DNA of 64,000 bases from Brachybacterium sillae (GCF_025028335.1 NZ_JAFEUW010000001.1:2170001-2234000), one strand, 5' to 3'. Shown: positions 1-9,317, counted from the stretch's first letter. Notes: generated from the sequence alone by a model not told the origin. Numbers and translations: made by a program.

Positions 1-1
1 C

Positions 2-439
2 CCGGGCCGCGCCGAGGTCGTCCGGCAGGCGCCCACGGTGCTGGTCGACGCCGCCCACAACCCCGCCGGGGCGCTCACTCTCGTCTCGACCGTCCGGGAG
101 AACTTCCGCTTCACCCACACCGTCGGGCTCGTCGGCATCCTGCAGGAGAAGGACGCCGAGGAGATCCTGTCGATCTGGGAGCCCCTGTTCGACGATGTGG
201 TGATCACCCAGTCCAGCTCGCCGCGCGCCATCCCCACGGACCGTCTCGGCGACCTCGCCCGGGACATCTTCGATGACGACGAGAGGGTCCACGAGCAGGC
301 GTCCCTGCCCGATGCCATCCAGACCGCCGTCGACCTCGCCGAGCAGCGGGGTGAGCAGTTCGGCGGCGTCGTCGTCGCCGGATCCGTCACGCTCGCCGCC
401 GAGGTGCGGGCCCTGTTCGGACGGGACACCGACGCCTGA
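2..439 (+). CDS. folC: Dihydrofolate synthase/folylpolyglutamate synthase, C-terminal part
   Basis: The open frame runs in from the left edge, so only the last ~145 residues are visible. FolC adds glutamate to (dihydro)folates in the cytoplasm. The stretch TVLVDAAHNPAG near the window start is the conserved entry to the C-terminal Mur-ligase-like domain, followed by GLVGILQEKDAEEIL and the terminal VVVAGSVTLAAEVRALFG, all typical of the family. The stop overlaps the next ATG (TGATG), so the DUF4233 gene is probably translationally coupled. The P-loop and catalytic residues lie outside the window. Confidence 0.93.
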   Translation, partial: PGRAEVVRQAPTVLVDAAHNPAGALTLVSTVRENFRFTHTVGLVGILQEKDAEEILSIWEPLFDDVVITQSSSPRAIPTDRLGDLARDIFDDDERVHEQASLPDAIQTAVDLAEQRGEQFGGVVVAGSVTLAAEVRALFGRDTDA

Positions 440-873
440 TGCCGCTGATCGACCTGACCCCCTCGGGCCGGGCCCACGGCGCCCAGCGGATGCTCTCGGC
501 CACCACCCTGACCGTCGAGGCGCTGGTGATCGTCTTCGCGACCCTCGCCGCCCACCAGCTGCAGCCCGACACCCGCACCCTCGCCTGGACGTGGGGGCTG
601 GCCCTCGCCGCAGCGCTGCTGTTGTGCAGCGGGTGGATGCGCCGCTGCAGCGCCGCCCCGTACCTGGTGGGGCTGGCGCTGCAGATCCCGGTGATCGCCT
701 TCGGCACGGTCGTCTCCGCCATGTGGGCGCTCGGCCTGCTGTTCGCCGCGCTCTACCTGTACGGACTCGTCAAGGGCAACCAGTGGGACCGGGAGAAGGA
801 CGAGGTGGATCGACAGGTCCTCTCCGCCCGCGCTGAGGCCGACGACGCGCAGAACCCCCGCGCATCTCGCTAG
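439..873 (+). CDS. DUF4233 family membrane protein
   Basis: A 144-residue protein that starts inside the folC stop. Four hydrophobic stretches are visible (about residues 15-36, 43-62, 68-84 and 88-108), followed by a charged C-terminal tail, so it should be an integral membrane protein. Its position between folC and ndk is the characteristic location of DUF4233 in actinobacteria; its biochemical role is unknown. Its TAG stop is shared with the -10 hexamer of ndk. Confidence 0.85.
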   Translation: MPLIDLTPSGRAHGAQRMLSATTLTVEALVIVFATLAAHQLQPDTRTLAWTWGLALAAALLLCSGWMRRCSAAPYLVGLALQIPVIAFGTVVSAMWALGLLFAALYLYGLVKGNQWDREKDEVDRQVLSARAEADDAQNPRASR

Positions 874-876
874 GCT
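871..876 (+). promoter_or_regulatory. -10 hexamer of ndk, leaderless type, overlapping a stop codon
   Basis: TAGGCT matches the actinobacterial TANNNT -10. It ends 7 nt before the ndk ATG, so transcription would begin at or next to the start codon. Its first three bases are the TAG stop of the DUF4233 gene. No Shine-Dalgarno sequence lies in the gap. Confidence 0.6.
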
Positions 877-883
877 CCCTGCC

Positions 884-1309
884 ATGACCACCGAACGCAC
901 CCTGATCCTGCTCAAGCCCGATGCCGTGCAGCGCCACCTGCGTGGCGAGATCCTGCGCCGCATCGAGGCCAAGGGGTATGACATCGTCGCCCTGTCGCAG
1001 CGCACCGCCACCGCGGAGGAGCTCGCCGCCCACTACGCCGAGCATGAGGGCAAGCCCTTCTACCAGTCGCTGGTGGACTACATGGGCTCGGCCCCGCTGG
1101 TCGCCGTGGTCGCGGAGGGTGAGAACGTCATCGCCGGATTCCGCTCCCTGGCGGGCGCCACCAACCCGACGCAGGCCGCACCCGGCACCATCCGCGGTGA
1201 CCTCGGCCGCGAATGGGATCTGCCCGTCATCCAGAACCTGGTGCACGGCTCCGATTCTCCCGAGTCCGCCGCCCGCGAGATCAGCATCTGGTTCCCCGAA
1301 CTCGGCTGA
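884..1309 (+). CDS. ndk: Nucleoside diphosphate kinase
   Basis: A 141-residue enzyme that transfers the gamma phosphate of NTPs to NDPs by a ping-pong mechanism, balancing cytoplasmic nucleotide pools. The N-terminal TLILLKPDAVQR and the active-site segment NLVHGSDS are present, with the phosphorylated histidine at residue 121. Length is normal for the hexameric bacterial enzyme. The start is set by alignment and by the -10 hexamer immediately upstream; the mRNA is predicted to lack a leader. A strong terminator follows. Confidence 0.97.
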   Translation: MTTERTLILLKPDAVQRHLRGEILRRIEAKGYDIVALSQRTATAEELAAHYAEHEGKPFYQSLVDYMGSAPLVAVVAEGENVIAGFRSLAGATNPTQAAPGTIRGDLGREWDLPVIQNLVHGSDSPESAAREISIWFPELG

Positions 1310-1340
1310 CCCGCCGACCCCGCGCCTGCGGGGACCCGTT

Positions 1341-1376
1341 CCTCGGCCCCGTCACCGCCCGGTGACGGGGCCGAGG
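1341..1376 (+). terminator. Hairpin terminator after ndk
   Basis: A perfect 17-bp inverted repeat (1341-1357 and 1360-1376) with a 2-nt spacer, starting 31 nt after the ndk stop. It lacks a T-tract, as is common for actinobacterial terminators. It closes the folC-DUF4233-ndk unit. Confidence 0.8.
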
Positions 1377-1471
1377 CGCGCAGGAGGACGAATCGCACAC
1401 CGGCCCGGGCGCGTGTCCCGCGGTGTGTCCGACACGGCGACCACCTGGCCGGAACGCGTCCGCGTTCCCCT

Positions 1472-1477
1472 CAGAAT
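1472..1477 (+). promoter_or_regulatory. Possible -10 of the 48-codon gene, leaderless spacing
   Basis: CAGAAT (A at position 2, T at position 6) ends 6 nt before the ATG at 1484, the spacing seen at many genes in this window. Confidence 0.4.
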
Positions 1478-1483
1478 GGAGAC

Positions 1484-1630
1484 ATGACCCTGGGGATCTC
1501 CGCCGCCTATCTCGCTGTTGCCGTCGCCACCGGACTCGGAGTCGTCACCGCCGTGTCCCTGCCGCATCTGAAGAAGCAGCCGCACAAGCCGTCGCGCCGC
1601 CGCGGTCGCCGCCCCGCCCCTCGCCGCTGA
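1484..1630 (+). CDS. Small putative membrane protein, 48 residues
   Basis: A short frame with one hydrophobic segment (about residues 5-26, AAYLAVAVATGLGVVTAV) followed by a very basic tail (KKQPHKPSRRRGRR), the layout of a single-pass small membrane protein with cytoplasmic positive charge. It sits alone between the ndk terminator and the ftsY promoter, with a GGAG and a -10-like hexamer just before the ATG. I do not recognise a family. It could still be a chance frame in GC-rich DNA. Confidence 0.45.
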   Translation: MTLGISAAYLAVAVATGLGVVTAVSLPHLKKQPHKPSRRRGRRPAPRR

Positions 1631-1657
1631 GGTCGCGGGCGCAGCCCGGCCCGCCCC

Positions 1658-1663
1658 TAGACT
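1658..1663 (+). promoter_or_regulatory. -10 hexamer upstream of ftsY
   Basis: TAGACT followed by GG, about 50 nt before the ftsY start. The same hexamer precedes ffh and lepB2. No convincing -35 is visible. Confidence 0.5.
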
Positions 1664-1713
1664 GGCCGATGGCCGAGCCGCCCGGCGGCATGGAACGACC
1701 TCGGAGGTGACCT

Positions 1714-3036
1714 GTGGATCCCAATGACATCGTGGCGCTGGTCGCGGGCGGGCTCGGAGGGCTCGCCGTGCTCGGTGCCGGCGGGTGGGCCCTGCTGCGG
1801 CGCCCGAAGGACGACTCCCGCCCCCGCGACACCGACACCGATGGCACCCGCCGCGGCGGAGTCGCCACGAAGGAGCGGCCCCCGGCCCCCACCTGGGGTG
1901 ACACCCTCTCCGCTCCGGCAGCCACCCCGACGGCCCCGGCTGAGGCGGACACTCAGGCCGCCGTCGAGGCCCCCGCGGAACCGGCCGTCGAGACCGCGAC
2001 CGGGACCGACACCGAAACGCCCGTCGAGGCGAGCCCGGAACCTGCCGCTGCGCCCACCCGCCGTGAGACCCCGGCCCTGGATCAGCCGGAGCCCGCCGGC
2101 GATCGCATGCGTCGCCTGCGCGAGCGCCTCTCCCGCTCCGGCGCCCTCGGCCGGGGCCTGCTGACCCTCCTCACCCGCGACACCGTCGACGAGGCCACCT
2201 GGGAGGAGATCGAGGAGACGCTGCTGCTGGCCGACCTCGGCCCCGACGCCACCGACGAACTCATGGCCAACCTGCGCCGCCGCATGCAGGTGATCGGTGA
2301 CGGCGAACCCGCCGTGGTGCGTGACGCCCTCTTCGAGGAGCTGCTGGCCCTGATCGACCCGTCCGCCGACCGGCGCCTGGCCGCCAGCCGCCGCGAGGCG
2401 CCCGACGGCACCGACGTCCCCTCCGTCATCCTCATGGTCGGGGTGAACGGCACCGGCAAGACCACCACCGTCGGCAAGCTCGCCCGGGTGCTGGTGGCCG
2501 AGGGCCGCACCGTCGTCCTCGGTGCCGCCGACACCTTCCGTGCCGCCGCCGCCGAGCAGCTCACCACCTGGGGATCCCGCGTCGGCGTGGAGACCGTGCG
2601 GTCCGACCGGGACGGCGCCGATCCCGCCGCCGTCGCCTTCGATGCGGTGCAGCGCGGCATCGACGCCGGGGTCGATGTGGTCGTCATCGACACCGCCGGG
2701 CGCCTGCAGAACAAGAAGGGCCTGATGGACGAGCTCGGCAAGGTCCGTCGCGTCGCCGCCAAGGCCCTGCACGGTGACGAGGTCGCCGAGGTGCTGCTGG
2801 TCATCGACGCCACCACCGGTCAGAACGGCATGCAGCAGGCCCGCGTGTTCCGGGAGGCCGTGGACGTCACCGGCATCGTCCTCACCAAACTCGACGGCAC
2901 CGCCAAGGGCGGCATCGTGGTGAACGTGCAGCGTGAACTCGGCGTGCCGGTGAAGATGGTCGGCCTCGGCGAGGGCATGGACGATCTGGCTCCCTTCGAC
3001 CCCCACGGGTTCGTGGAGGCCCTGCTCGGGGAGTGA
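1714..3036 (+). CDS. ftsY: Signal recognition particle receptor FtsY
   Basis: The SRP receptor GTPase docks ribosome-SRP complexes at the membrane. The GTG start follows a strong GGAGGTGA. Order of parts: an N-terminal hydrophobic helix (about 7-28) typical of actinobacterial FtsY, an Ala/Pro/Thr/Glu-rich linker to about 125, the helical N domain, and the G domain with P-loop GVNGTGKT (243-250), [34 protein letters not shown] and the closing [12 protein letters not shown]. Length is 440. The next gene begins 2 nt after the stop, so ftsY and the GlnD homologue are probably cotranscribed. Confidence 0.97.
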   Translation: MDPNDIVALVAGGLGGLAVLGAGGWALLRRPKDDSRPRDTDTDGTRRGGVATKERPPAPTWGDTLSAPAATPTAPAEADTQAAVEAPAEPAVETATGTDTETPVEASPEPAAAPTRRETPALDQPEPAGDRMRRLRERLSRSGALGRGLLTLLTRDTVDEATWEEIEETLLLADLGPDATDELMANLRRRMQVIGDGEPAVVRDALFEELLALIDPSADRRLAASRREAPDGTDVPSVILMVGVNGTGKTTTVGKLARVLVAEGRTVVLGAADTFRAAAAEQLTTWGSRVGVETVRSDRDGADPAAVAFDAVQRGIDAGVDVVVIDTAGRLQNKKGLMDELGKVRRVAAKALHGDEVAEVLLVIDATTGQNGMQQARVFREAVDVTGIVLTKLDGTAKGGIVVNVQRELGVPVKMVGLGEGMDDLAPFDPHGFVEALLGE

Positions 3037-3037
3037 G

Positions 3038-5347
3038 GTGAGCGCCGACCCCCGCGTCGGGGACACCGCGCGCCGGTCCCGCAGCGACACCCTGGATGCC
3101 CGTCTCGCGCAGCTGTGGCGCACCGCCGACGGCCCCGCCACCGGGGCGGCGCTCCTCGCGCTCGATGACCTCGGCCGTCGCACCCCCGGACCGGCCACCG
3201 GCCTGACCCTCGCCCTGATCGTCGATCCCGAGCTCCCCGACGCCGAGCGGGATCAGCTCGCGACCTCCCTCTGGCATCCGCTGTGGGCGACGGGGGAGCG
3301 GCTCGACGCGACCGTCAGCACCCCGCAGCAGGCCGTCGCCACCGCCACCACCTCGCTCGAGAGCGGCGTGCGGCTGCTGGACCTGCGGTTCCTCGCCGGG
3401 GATGTCGACCTCGCCGAGTCGGCCGTGGCGGCGGTGCGAGTCCGGTGGCGCGCCACCGCCCGCAGCCGGGTGGGAGATCTCACCGACCTCCTCGACAGCC
3501 TCGCCGCCCGCTATCCGGCACTCGCGCACGCCCCCGAACCGACCCTTGCCACGGACCGCGGAGGTCTGCGGGACATCGCCCTGATTCGTGCTCTGGCGGA
3601 GTCCTGGCTCGCCGACCACGACCACGCGGTCGTCGACCATGCCGATCAGGTGCTGCTCCGCGCCCGCGACGCGCTGCAGATCGTCACGGCTCGGCCGAGT
3701 ACCCGCCTGGGCCGGCAGGACCAGGAGCCGGTCGCCGCGTTGATGGGTCTGCGCGGCGCCGACGAGCTCCTCACCCAGCTCGCCCAGGCCTCCCGCGTCG
3801 TGCAGTGGCAGCTGCAGAGGTCCCTGCGCGCCGCCACCGGGGCCGCCGCCCCCGGTGGGCGTGCCACCGTCGGATCGGGTGCCGGGCGCCGCCCTGCCCT
3901 GGAGCGCCGCGACCACGGGGTGATCGTCCAGGCGGCCGAGGTGTCGGTCGATCCCGCCAGTCGAGACCCGCTGCGGGATCTTGCCGCGATCCGCCACGCC
4001 GCCGTGACCGGTCTGCCGCTGTCCGACGCGACACTGCGGCGCCTCGCCGCCGACCCGCCCCACCATCCCCTGGACCCTGCCCAGCGGGACGTCCTGGTGG
4101 ATGCCCTCGCCGGGGAACACCTCACCACCGTGTATGAGGCGCTCGACGTGCACGGTGCCTGGGCGCCGCTGATCCCGCACTGGTCCGAGGTGCGGAATCT
4201 GCCTCAGCGTGATACCGTCCATCGCTTCACCGTCGACCGCCACCAGATCGAGACGGTGCGGGAGGCCGCCGCCCTGCTCGGCACCGTCGAGAGGCCCGAC
4301 CTGCTGCTCCTCGCGGCCCTGCTGCATGATCTCGGCCGGGCCGCTGCCGGGCAGGTCGCCGGGGCCGAGGCCAGTGCCACCACGCGAGGGGCTGAGCTGG
4401 CACGGGAGGCGGCCCTCGCCCTCGGCTGCCGCCCACCCGATGCCGACCGCCTCGGCCGGGTGGTCGCCGAGCACCGGACCCTGCTCGCCCTCGCCATCGA
4501 ACATGATCCCGACGACGAGTCCACCCTCACGGCCCTGCACCGCGCCGTCGACGGGGACGCCGCGCAGCTGGCCCTGCTGCGGGCACTCACCGAGGCCGAT
4601 GCGCGCGCCACGGGGCCCGCCGCCTGGACGGACCGCCACGCCGACCTCGTCGACCACCTCACCGCCCGTCTGCGCGGCCGACTCACCCGCGGTGCCCCCG
4701 ACCCGGCTGAGGAGCTGCGACCCCGCCGCGACGCCCTCACCCGGATACGCGCGGAGGTGGCCCGCAGCGGATGCCCCCACGTGCTGTTGCCGGGTGTCCG
4801 CGACCACGGGGACGCCGAGATCACCCTCGCCGCCCCTCCCGCCCCCGGCGTGTTCGCGGCGATCACGCGGGTGCTGGTGCGCTTCGATCTGGATGTGCGG
4901 CGGGGCACCGCCACCTCGACCCCCGAGGCGATGGTGACCACCTGGTGGGTGACCGTGCCGGGCCGCGGCCTGCCCGCTCCCGCGGCACTGCGGCAGGCGC
5001 TGCAGCGGGAGGTGGAGCGACGCGAGGACCCGGCCGCCCGGGTGCTGGAGGTGCCCCCGACTGCCCCCGCCCGCCGCGTCGGCGACATCCCCGTCGTCAG
5101 CATCCTCATCGACCCCGCCGGTGGGCACAGCGTCGTGCAGGTCAACGCCCGCAACCGTCCGAGCCTGCTGGCGGACGTGGCGCAGACCGTCACCCTCCAC
5201 CGCGCCCGGGTGCGGGCCGCCCACGTGCTGACCATCGGCGGCCGGGCCGTCGACACCCTCCACCTGACCGACCTGCGTGGCCGGCCCCTGCCGCCGGCGG
5301 CCCTGGAGGCGCTGCTGGCCGACCTCGTCGACGCCGCCTCCAGGTGA
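3038..5347 (+). CDS. glnD: GlnD-family protein with a degenerate nucleotidyltransferase site
   Basis: A 769-residue homologue of [protein-PII] uridylyltransferase/uridylyl-removing enzyme, the nitrogen sensor that modifies PII. Conserved parts include DRGGLRDI (173-180), [21 protein letters not shown] before the HD domain, AALLHDLGR (His430-Asp431), [16 protein letters not shown], and two C-terminal ACT-like regions. The N-terminal catalytic signature, normally of the form GGxGRxxxxPxSDxDL, reads [16 protein letters not shown] at about residues 43-58. Both glycines and both metal-binding aspartates are gone. The gene sits between ftsY and ffh, where actinobacteria often carry amtB-glnB-glnD, but amtB and glnB are absent. 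Uridylylation activity is therefore doubtful; hydrolase or ligand-sensing functions may persist. Confidence 0.85.
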   Translation: MSADPRVGDTARRSRSDTLDARLAQLWRTADGPATGAALLALDDLGRRTPGPATGLTLALIVDPELPDAERDQLATSLWHPLWATGERLDATVSTPQQAVATATTSLESGVRLLDLRFLAGDVDLAESAVAAVRVRWRATARSRVGDLTDLLDSLAARYPALAHAPEPTLATDRGGLRDIALIRALAESWLADHDHAVVDHADQVLLRARDALQIVTARPSTRLGRQDQEPVAALMGLRGADELLTQLAQASRVVQWQLQRSLRAATGAAAPGGRATVGSGAGRRPALERRDHGVIVQAAEVSVDPASRDPLRDLAAIRHAAVTGLPLSDATLRRLAADPPHHPLDPAQRDVLVDALAGEHLTTVYEALDVHGAWAPLIPHWSEVRNLPQRDTVHRFTVDRHQIETVREAAALLGTVERPDLLLLAALLHDLGRAAAGQVAGAEASATTRGAELAREAALALGCRPPDADRLGRVVAEHRTLLALAIEHDPDDESTLTALHRAVDGDAAQLALLRALTEADARATGPAAWTDRHADLVDHLTARLRGRLTRGAPDPAEELRPRRDALTRIRAEVARSGCPHVLLPGVRDHGDAEITLAAPPAPGVFAAITRVLVRFDLDVRRGTATSTPEAMVTTWWVTVPGRGLPAPAALRQALQREVERREDPAARVLEVPPTAPARRVGDIPVVSILIDPAGGHSVVQVNARNRPSLLADVAQTVTLHRARVRAAHVLTIGGRAVDTLHLTDLRGRPLPPAALEALLADLVDAASR

Positions 5348-5435
5348 CCGGCCGCCACCCGCCCGACCCGCGACCCGACGTGATCTGCGCCCGGCCCCGG
5401 CCGCTTCACCTCCCGGGGGCCCGCGGGGCCGCGAC

Positions 5436-5441
5436 TAGACT
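5436..5441 (+). promoter_or_regulatory. -10 hexamer upstream of ffh
   Basis: TAGACT followed by GGG, 33 nt before the ffh GTG, leaving room for a short leader with the AGGGGAAA at 5461. No clear -35. Confidence 0.5.
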
Positions 5442-5474
5442 GGGCCGGTCCGCACGACCAAGGGGAAACTCCGC

Positions 5475-7151
5475 GTGTTCACCAATCTGTCCGACCGCAT
5501 CACCGCGTCCCTGCGGGGGCTGCGCGGCCACGGCCGCCTCACCGAGGCCGACGTCGACCGGACCATCCGGGAGATCCGCCGCGCCCTGCTCGACGCCGAC
5601 GTCGCCGTGCCGGTGGTCCGTGAGTTCACCGGCCGGGTGCGCGAGCGCGCCCTGGGCGAGGAGGTCTCCAAGGCCCTGAACCCCGCCCAGCAGGTCGTGA
5701 AGATCGTCCACGACGAGCTGGTGCAGGTGCTCGGCGGCGACACCCGGGAACTGACCTGGGCGAAGCACCCGCCGACGGTCATCATGCTGGCCGGTCTGCA
5801 GGGTGCCGGAAAGACCACCCTGGCCGGCAAGCTCGCCCGGTGGATGAAGAGCGAGGGTCACACCCCGCTGCTCGTCGCCGCCGACCTGCAGCGCCCCAAC
5901 GCCGTCAACCAGCTGCAGATCGTCGGTGAACGCGCCGGTGTGCCGGTGTTCGCGCCCGAACCCGGCAACGGTGTCGGTGACCCGGTGCTGGTGGCGATGA
6001 ACGGTGTCTCCACCGCCCAGTTCCAGCAGCATGACGTGGTCATCGTCGATACGGCCGGACGTCTCGGCATCGACGAGGAGATGATGCAGCAGGCGCGGGA
6101 CATCCGCGACGCCGTCAACCCCCACGAGACCCTGTTCGTCGTCGACGCGATGATCGGTCAGGACGCCGCCCGCGTGGCGGAGGCCTTCCGCGACGGCGTC
6201 GGTTTCACCGGTGTGGTGCTGTCGAAGCTCGACGGTGACGCCCGCGGTGGCGCGGCCCTGTCCATCACCGGTGTCACGCAGCGCCCGATCCTGTTCGCCT
6301 CCACCGGTGAGCAGCTCGACGACTTCGAGCGCTTCCATCCGGACCGGATGGCCAGCCGCATCCTCGACATGGGTGATGTGCTCACCCTCATCGAGCAGGC
6401 GGAGAAGAGCTTCGACCGGGCCGAGGCCGAGAAGGCCGCACAGAAGATCGCCTCCGGTGAGGACTTCACCCTTGATGACTTCCTGCGGCAGATGCAGCAG
6501 CTGAAGAACATGGGCAGCATCAAGAAGATGCTGGGGATGCTGCCCAACATGGGGCAGTTCCGCGAGCAGCTCGAGGCCTTCGACGAGAAGGACCTCGGCC
6601 GCGTCGAGGCGATCATCCAGTCGATGACCCCCGCGGAGCGCGCCGATTCGAAGATCATTAACGGGTCCCGCCGCGCCCGCATCGCCAAGGGCTCCGGCAC
6701 CAGCGTCTCCGAGGTGAACCAGCTGCTGGAGCGTTTCACCCAGGCGCAGAAGATGATGCGCACCATGGGCAGCTCCATGATGGGTGGGGCCGGTGGCGGC
6801 GCCCCGATGATGCCGGGCATGCCCGGCATGGGGTACGGCAAGAAGTCCCGCGGCAAGATGGCGTCCCCCTACGCGGGCACCAAGAAGTCCAAGGGCAAGA
6901 GCAAGGCCGCGAAGGCCCGCAACCAGGCGGCCCTGCGCAAGGCCGCCCAGCAGCAGCGTGCGCTGGAAGCCGGTGGTGAGGGCGCCGAGGGCACCGAGCA
7001 GAGCGGGTCCGCGTTCGGTGGCGGCCCCGCCGGGGCGTTCGGCGGCCAGAACCCCTTCGGCGGCGGCATGCCCGACCTGTCGGCACTGCAGGACCTCGAC
7101 CCGGACCAGCTGCCGCCGGAGATGCGCAAGCTGTTCGGGAAGGGTCGCTGA
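5475..7151 (+). CDS. ffh: Signal recognition particle protein Ffh
   Basis: The SRP54 GTPase binds signal peptides and 4.5S RNA and pairs with FtsY. The N domain (about 1-95) precedes a G domain with P-loop GLQGAGKTT (107-115), ADLQRPNAVNQL, DTAGRLGIDEEMM and SKLDGDARGG. The methionine-rich M domain (about 310-450) ends in GMPGMGYGKKSRGK. A Gly/Ala/Lys-rich C-terminal extension (about 460-558) is longer than in E. coli but common in actinobacteria. The GTG start follows AGGGGAAA. It is probably transcribed from the TAGACT promoter just upstream. Confidence 0.97.
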   Translation: MFTNLSDRITASLRGLRGHGRLTEADVDRTIREIRRALLDADVAVPVVREFTGRVRERALGEEVSKALNPAQQVVKIVHDELVQVLGGDTRELTWAKHPPTVIMLAGLQGAGKTTLAGKLARWMKSEGHTPLLVAADLQRPNAVNQLQIVGERAGVPVFAPEPGNGVGDPVLVAMNGVSTAQFQQHDVVIVDTAGRLGIDEEMMQQARDIRDAVNPHETLFVVDAMIGQDAARVAEAFRDGVGFTGVVLSKLDGDARGGAALSITGVTQRPILFASTGEQLDDFERFHPDRMASRILDMGDVLTLIEQAEKSFDRAEAEKAAQKIASGEDFTLDDFLRQMQQLKNMGSIKKMLGMLPNMGQFREQLEAFDEKDLGRVEAIIQSMTPAERADSKIINGSRRARIAKGSGTSVSEVNQLLERFTQAQKMMRTMGSSMMGGAGGGAPMMPGMPGMGYGKKSRGKMASPYAGTKKSKGKSKAAKARNQAALRKAAQQQRALEAGGEGAEGTEQSGSAFGGGPAGAFGGQNPFGGGMPDLSALQDLDPDQLPPEMRKLFGKGR

Positions 7152-7152
7152 C

Positions 7153-7187
7153 GGGCCCGATCGCCCCGGCTGGTGCCGATCGGCCCG
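7153..7187 (+). terminator. Possible hairpin terminator after ffh
   Basis: The two copies of CGATCG (7158-7163 and 7177-7182) pair, extended outwards by further G-C pairs around one bulge. It lies immediately after the ffh stop. The stem is imperfect and there is no T-run. Confidence 0.35.
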
Positions 7188-7208
7188 GCCCGCGCCCGTG
7201 ACCGGTGC

Positions 7209-7214
7209 CAGGAT
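7209..7214 (+). promoter_or_regulatory. Possible -10 of the amidohydrolase gene, leaderless spacing
   Basis: CAGGAT ends 6 nt before the ATG at 7221. The gap is GGAGGC, which could equally serve as a close Shine-Dalgarno, so the two readings compete. Confidence 0.35.
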
Positions 7215-7220
7215 GGAGGC

Positions 7221-8318
7221 ATGACCGACACCGTCCTGCACCTGACCGGCCCGATCCTCGTCGACGAGCACACCGAGCTGTCGCAGGCGTGGGTGGTCGG
7301 TGGCCGCCTCCATCACGAGCGACCCGACCTTCCCGCCGGGGTCGAGGTGCAGCGCCTCGACGGTCCTGTGGTGCCGGGTCTTGCCGACCTCCACTGCCAT
7401 GTGGGGATCGGTGATGACGGCGCCGGCACCACCCTCGAGGAGGCCCGCCGGCAGGCCCTCACCGACCGGGACACCGGGGTGCTGTTGATCCGCGACGCCG
7501 GCAGCATCATCGACACCACCCCGCTGCAGCAGCAGCAGGACCTGCCGCGGATCATCCGCTGCGGCCGCCACCTCGCCCGCACCCGCCGGTACCTCATCGG
7601 CTACGCCCACGAGCTCGAGCCCGAGCAGCTGCCGGACGCCGTCACCGTCGAGGCCCGCCGCGGCGACGGCTGGGTCAAACTCGTCGGCGACTGGATCGAC
7701 CGACCCGTCGGCGACCTCACGCCCTGCTGGGACGGGCCGACCCTCGCCGCGGCCGCTGAGGCCGCGCACGCCGCAGGGGCGCGGATCACCGCCCACACCT
7801 TCGCCGAGGAGACGCTGCCGCTGCTGCTCGATGCGGGGTTCGACTGCCTCGAGCACGCCACCGGGCTGACCGACGAGACGATCCGGCGGGCCGCCGACAG
7901 CCGCACCCCGGTGGTGACGACCCTGGTGAACGTCGGGGAGTTCGAGCAGTACGCCCGTCAGGGGGAGCGGAAGTTCCCCGACTATGCCGCGCATATGCGC
8001 CGACTGCGGGCAGCCCGCTACGACCGCACCCGCGACGCCCTCGACGCCGGGGTGCCGCTGATGGTCGGCACCGACGCCGGGGGAGTGCTGGGGCACGGCA
8101 TCATCCACGACGAACTCGACGAACTCGCGCGCGCGGGTCTGACCCCCACCGAGATCCTCACCGCCGCCACCTGGGAGCCCCACCGGTTCCTGGGCGTGCC
8201 GGGCCTCGAGGATGGTGCCCGCGCCGACCTGCTGGTGCTCGAGGCGGACCCGCGCCAGGACCACCGCGTGCTGCGCCGCCCCGCCGCGATCGTCGTCGGC
8301 GGTGCCCGCGTCGCCTGA
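7221..8318 (+). CDS. Amidohydrolase family protein (imidazolonepropionase-like)
   Basis: A 365-residue cytoplasmic metal-dependent hydrolase. The first metal motif is LADLHCHVG (about 55-63). RITAHTFAEETLPLLLDAGFDCLEHATGL holds the later histidines and GTDAGGVLGHG the catalytic Asp. The C-terminus GARADLLVLEADP...VVGGARVA is the composite beta-sandwich typical of the superfamily. The ATG at 7221 was chosen because an upstream in-frame start has no ribosome site and would overlap the probable ffh terminator. The substrate cannot be deduced; a cyclic amide or peptide-like compound is the usual type. It lies alone between ffh and rpsP. Confidence 0.85.
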   Translation: MTDTVLHLTGPILVDEHTELSQAWVVGGRLHHERPDLPAGVEVQRLDGPVVPGLADLHCHVGIGDDGAGTTLEEARRQALTDRDTGVLLIRDAGSIIDTTPLQQQQDLPRIIRCGRHLARTRRYLIGYAHELEPEQLPDAVTVEARRGDGWVKLVGDWIDRPVGDLTPCWDGPTLAAAAEAAHAAGARITAHTFAEETLPLLLDAGFDCLEHATGLTDETIRRAADSRTPVVTTLVNVGEFEQYARQGERKFPDYAAHMRRLRAARYDRTRDALDAGVPLMVGTDAGGVLGHGIIHDELDELARAGLTPTEILTAATWEPHRFLGVPGLEDGARADLLVLEADPRQDHRVLRRPAAIVVGGARVA

Positions 8319-8398
8319 GGCGAGCGTGCCCCCGTGCATCCCGCGTGCTGTGGGTGGGGGCACACCGGCTGCGGTGGCCCGGCGCCCCGCCACGCTGG

Positions 8399-8404
8399 CA
8401 TAAT
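8399..8404 (+). promoter_or_regulatory. -10 hexamer of the rpsP operon
   Basis: CATAAT within GGCATAATCAGG is the most AT-rich spot between the amidohydrolase and rpsP, and would give a leader of about 120 nt. No good -35 is visible. Confidence 0.5.
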
Positions 8405-8532
8405 CAGGTGCGTGCGTGCCCGGACCGGCCCTCTACCGTCCGTGCACGAACCCCGAGCGACGCCGGCGCCCGCATGACCCCACAGGCCGCGGCGGGGCTC
8501 ACCCGAACATCATCGAAGGAGTGTCCACACTC

Positions 8533-9048
8533 GTGGCCGTCAAGATCCGACTCAAGCGCCTGGGCAAGATCCGCGCGCCGTACTACCGCATCGTTGTGGC
8601 CGACTCGCGCACCAAGCGCGACGGCGCCGTGATCGAGGAGATCGGCAAGTACCACCCCACCGAGGAGCCCTCGTTCATCGAGGTCGACTCCGAGCGCGCG
8701 CAGTACTGGCTGGGCGTGGGCGCGCAGCCCACTGAGCAGGTCGCCGCCATCCTGAAGATCACCGGTGACTGGGCGAAGTTCAAGGGCGAGGGTGACACCG
8801 CCGGTACCCTGAAGTCCGCCGAGGCGAAGACCTCCGCCGAGGATCTCATCGCCGAGGCCGACAAGGCCGCCGCGGAGTCCCGCGAGGGCGCCAAGAAGGC
8901 GAAGGAGAAGGAGGAGTCCGACGTGACCAGCACCGAGGGCGAGAACACCGAGTCCGAGACCCAGGACGTCGAGCCGGGCGCCGACCAGGCGAACGAGCAG
9001 GGCGAGTCCACCGAGGACGCCGAGGCCCAGACCTCCGACGAGGCCTGA
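8533..9048 (+). CDS. rpsP: 30S ribosomal protein S16 with acidic C-terminal extension
   Basis: A 171-residue S16. The core begins [26 protein letters not shown] and ends near residue 80; AAGGAG at 8516-8521 supports the GTG at 8533 rather than upstream starts. The remaining ~90 residues are rich in Glu, Ala, Ser and Lys, a low-complexity extension often seen on actinobacterial S16. It begins a ribosome-biogenesis operon; the KH-domain gene starts 2 nt after its stop. Confidence 0.95.
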   Translation: MAVKIRLKRLGKIRAPYYRIVVADSRTKRDGAVIEEIGKYHPTEEPSFIEVDSERAQYWLGVGAQPTEQVAAILKITGDWAKFKGEGDTAGTLKSAEAKTSAEDLIAEADKAAAESREGAKKAKEKEESDVTSTEGENTESETQDVEPGADQANEQGESTEDAEAQTSDEA

Positions 9049-9049
9049 G

Positions 9050-9292
9050 ATGAGCGCACGCGCCGAAGCCCTCGACCATCTGGTGCGCGGCATCGTGGAT
9101 CACCCCGATGACGTGCACGTGAAGGAGAAGTCCACGCGCCGCGGGCCGCTGCTCGAGGTGCGGGTCCACCCCGAGGACCTCGGCCGTGTCATCGGCCGCT
9201 CCGGCCGCACGGCCCGCGCCCTGCGCACCGTGACGGCCGCACTGTCGGACGACGACGTGCGCGTCGACATCGTCGACGTCGACCGTCGCTGA
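9050..9292 (+). CDS. khpA: KH-domain RNA-binding protein KhpA
   Basis: An 80-residue single KH domain (UPF0109/YlqC family). The RNA-binding GxxG loop is visible in VIGRSGRTARALRTV. KhpA proteins bind many RNAs and, with KhpB, influence cell elongation and division in Gram-positives. The rpsP-KH-rimM-trmD order is widely conserved. The gene is followed by a strong hairpin that separates it from rimM and its upstream lipoprotein gene. Confidence 0.93.
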   Translation: MSARAEALDHLVRGIVDHPDDVHVKEKSTRRGPLLEVRVHPEDLGRVIGRSGRTARALRTVTAALSDDDVRVDIVDVDRR

Positions 9293-9317
9293 CCGGTCGG
9301 TGACGCCACCCCGCGTC

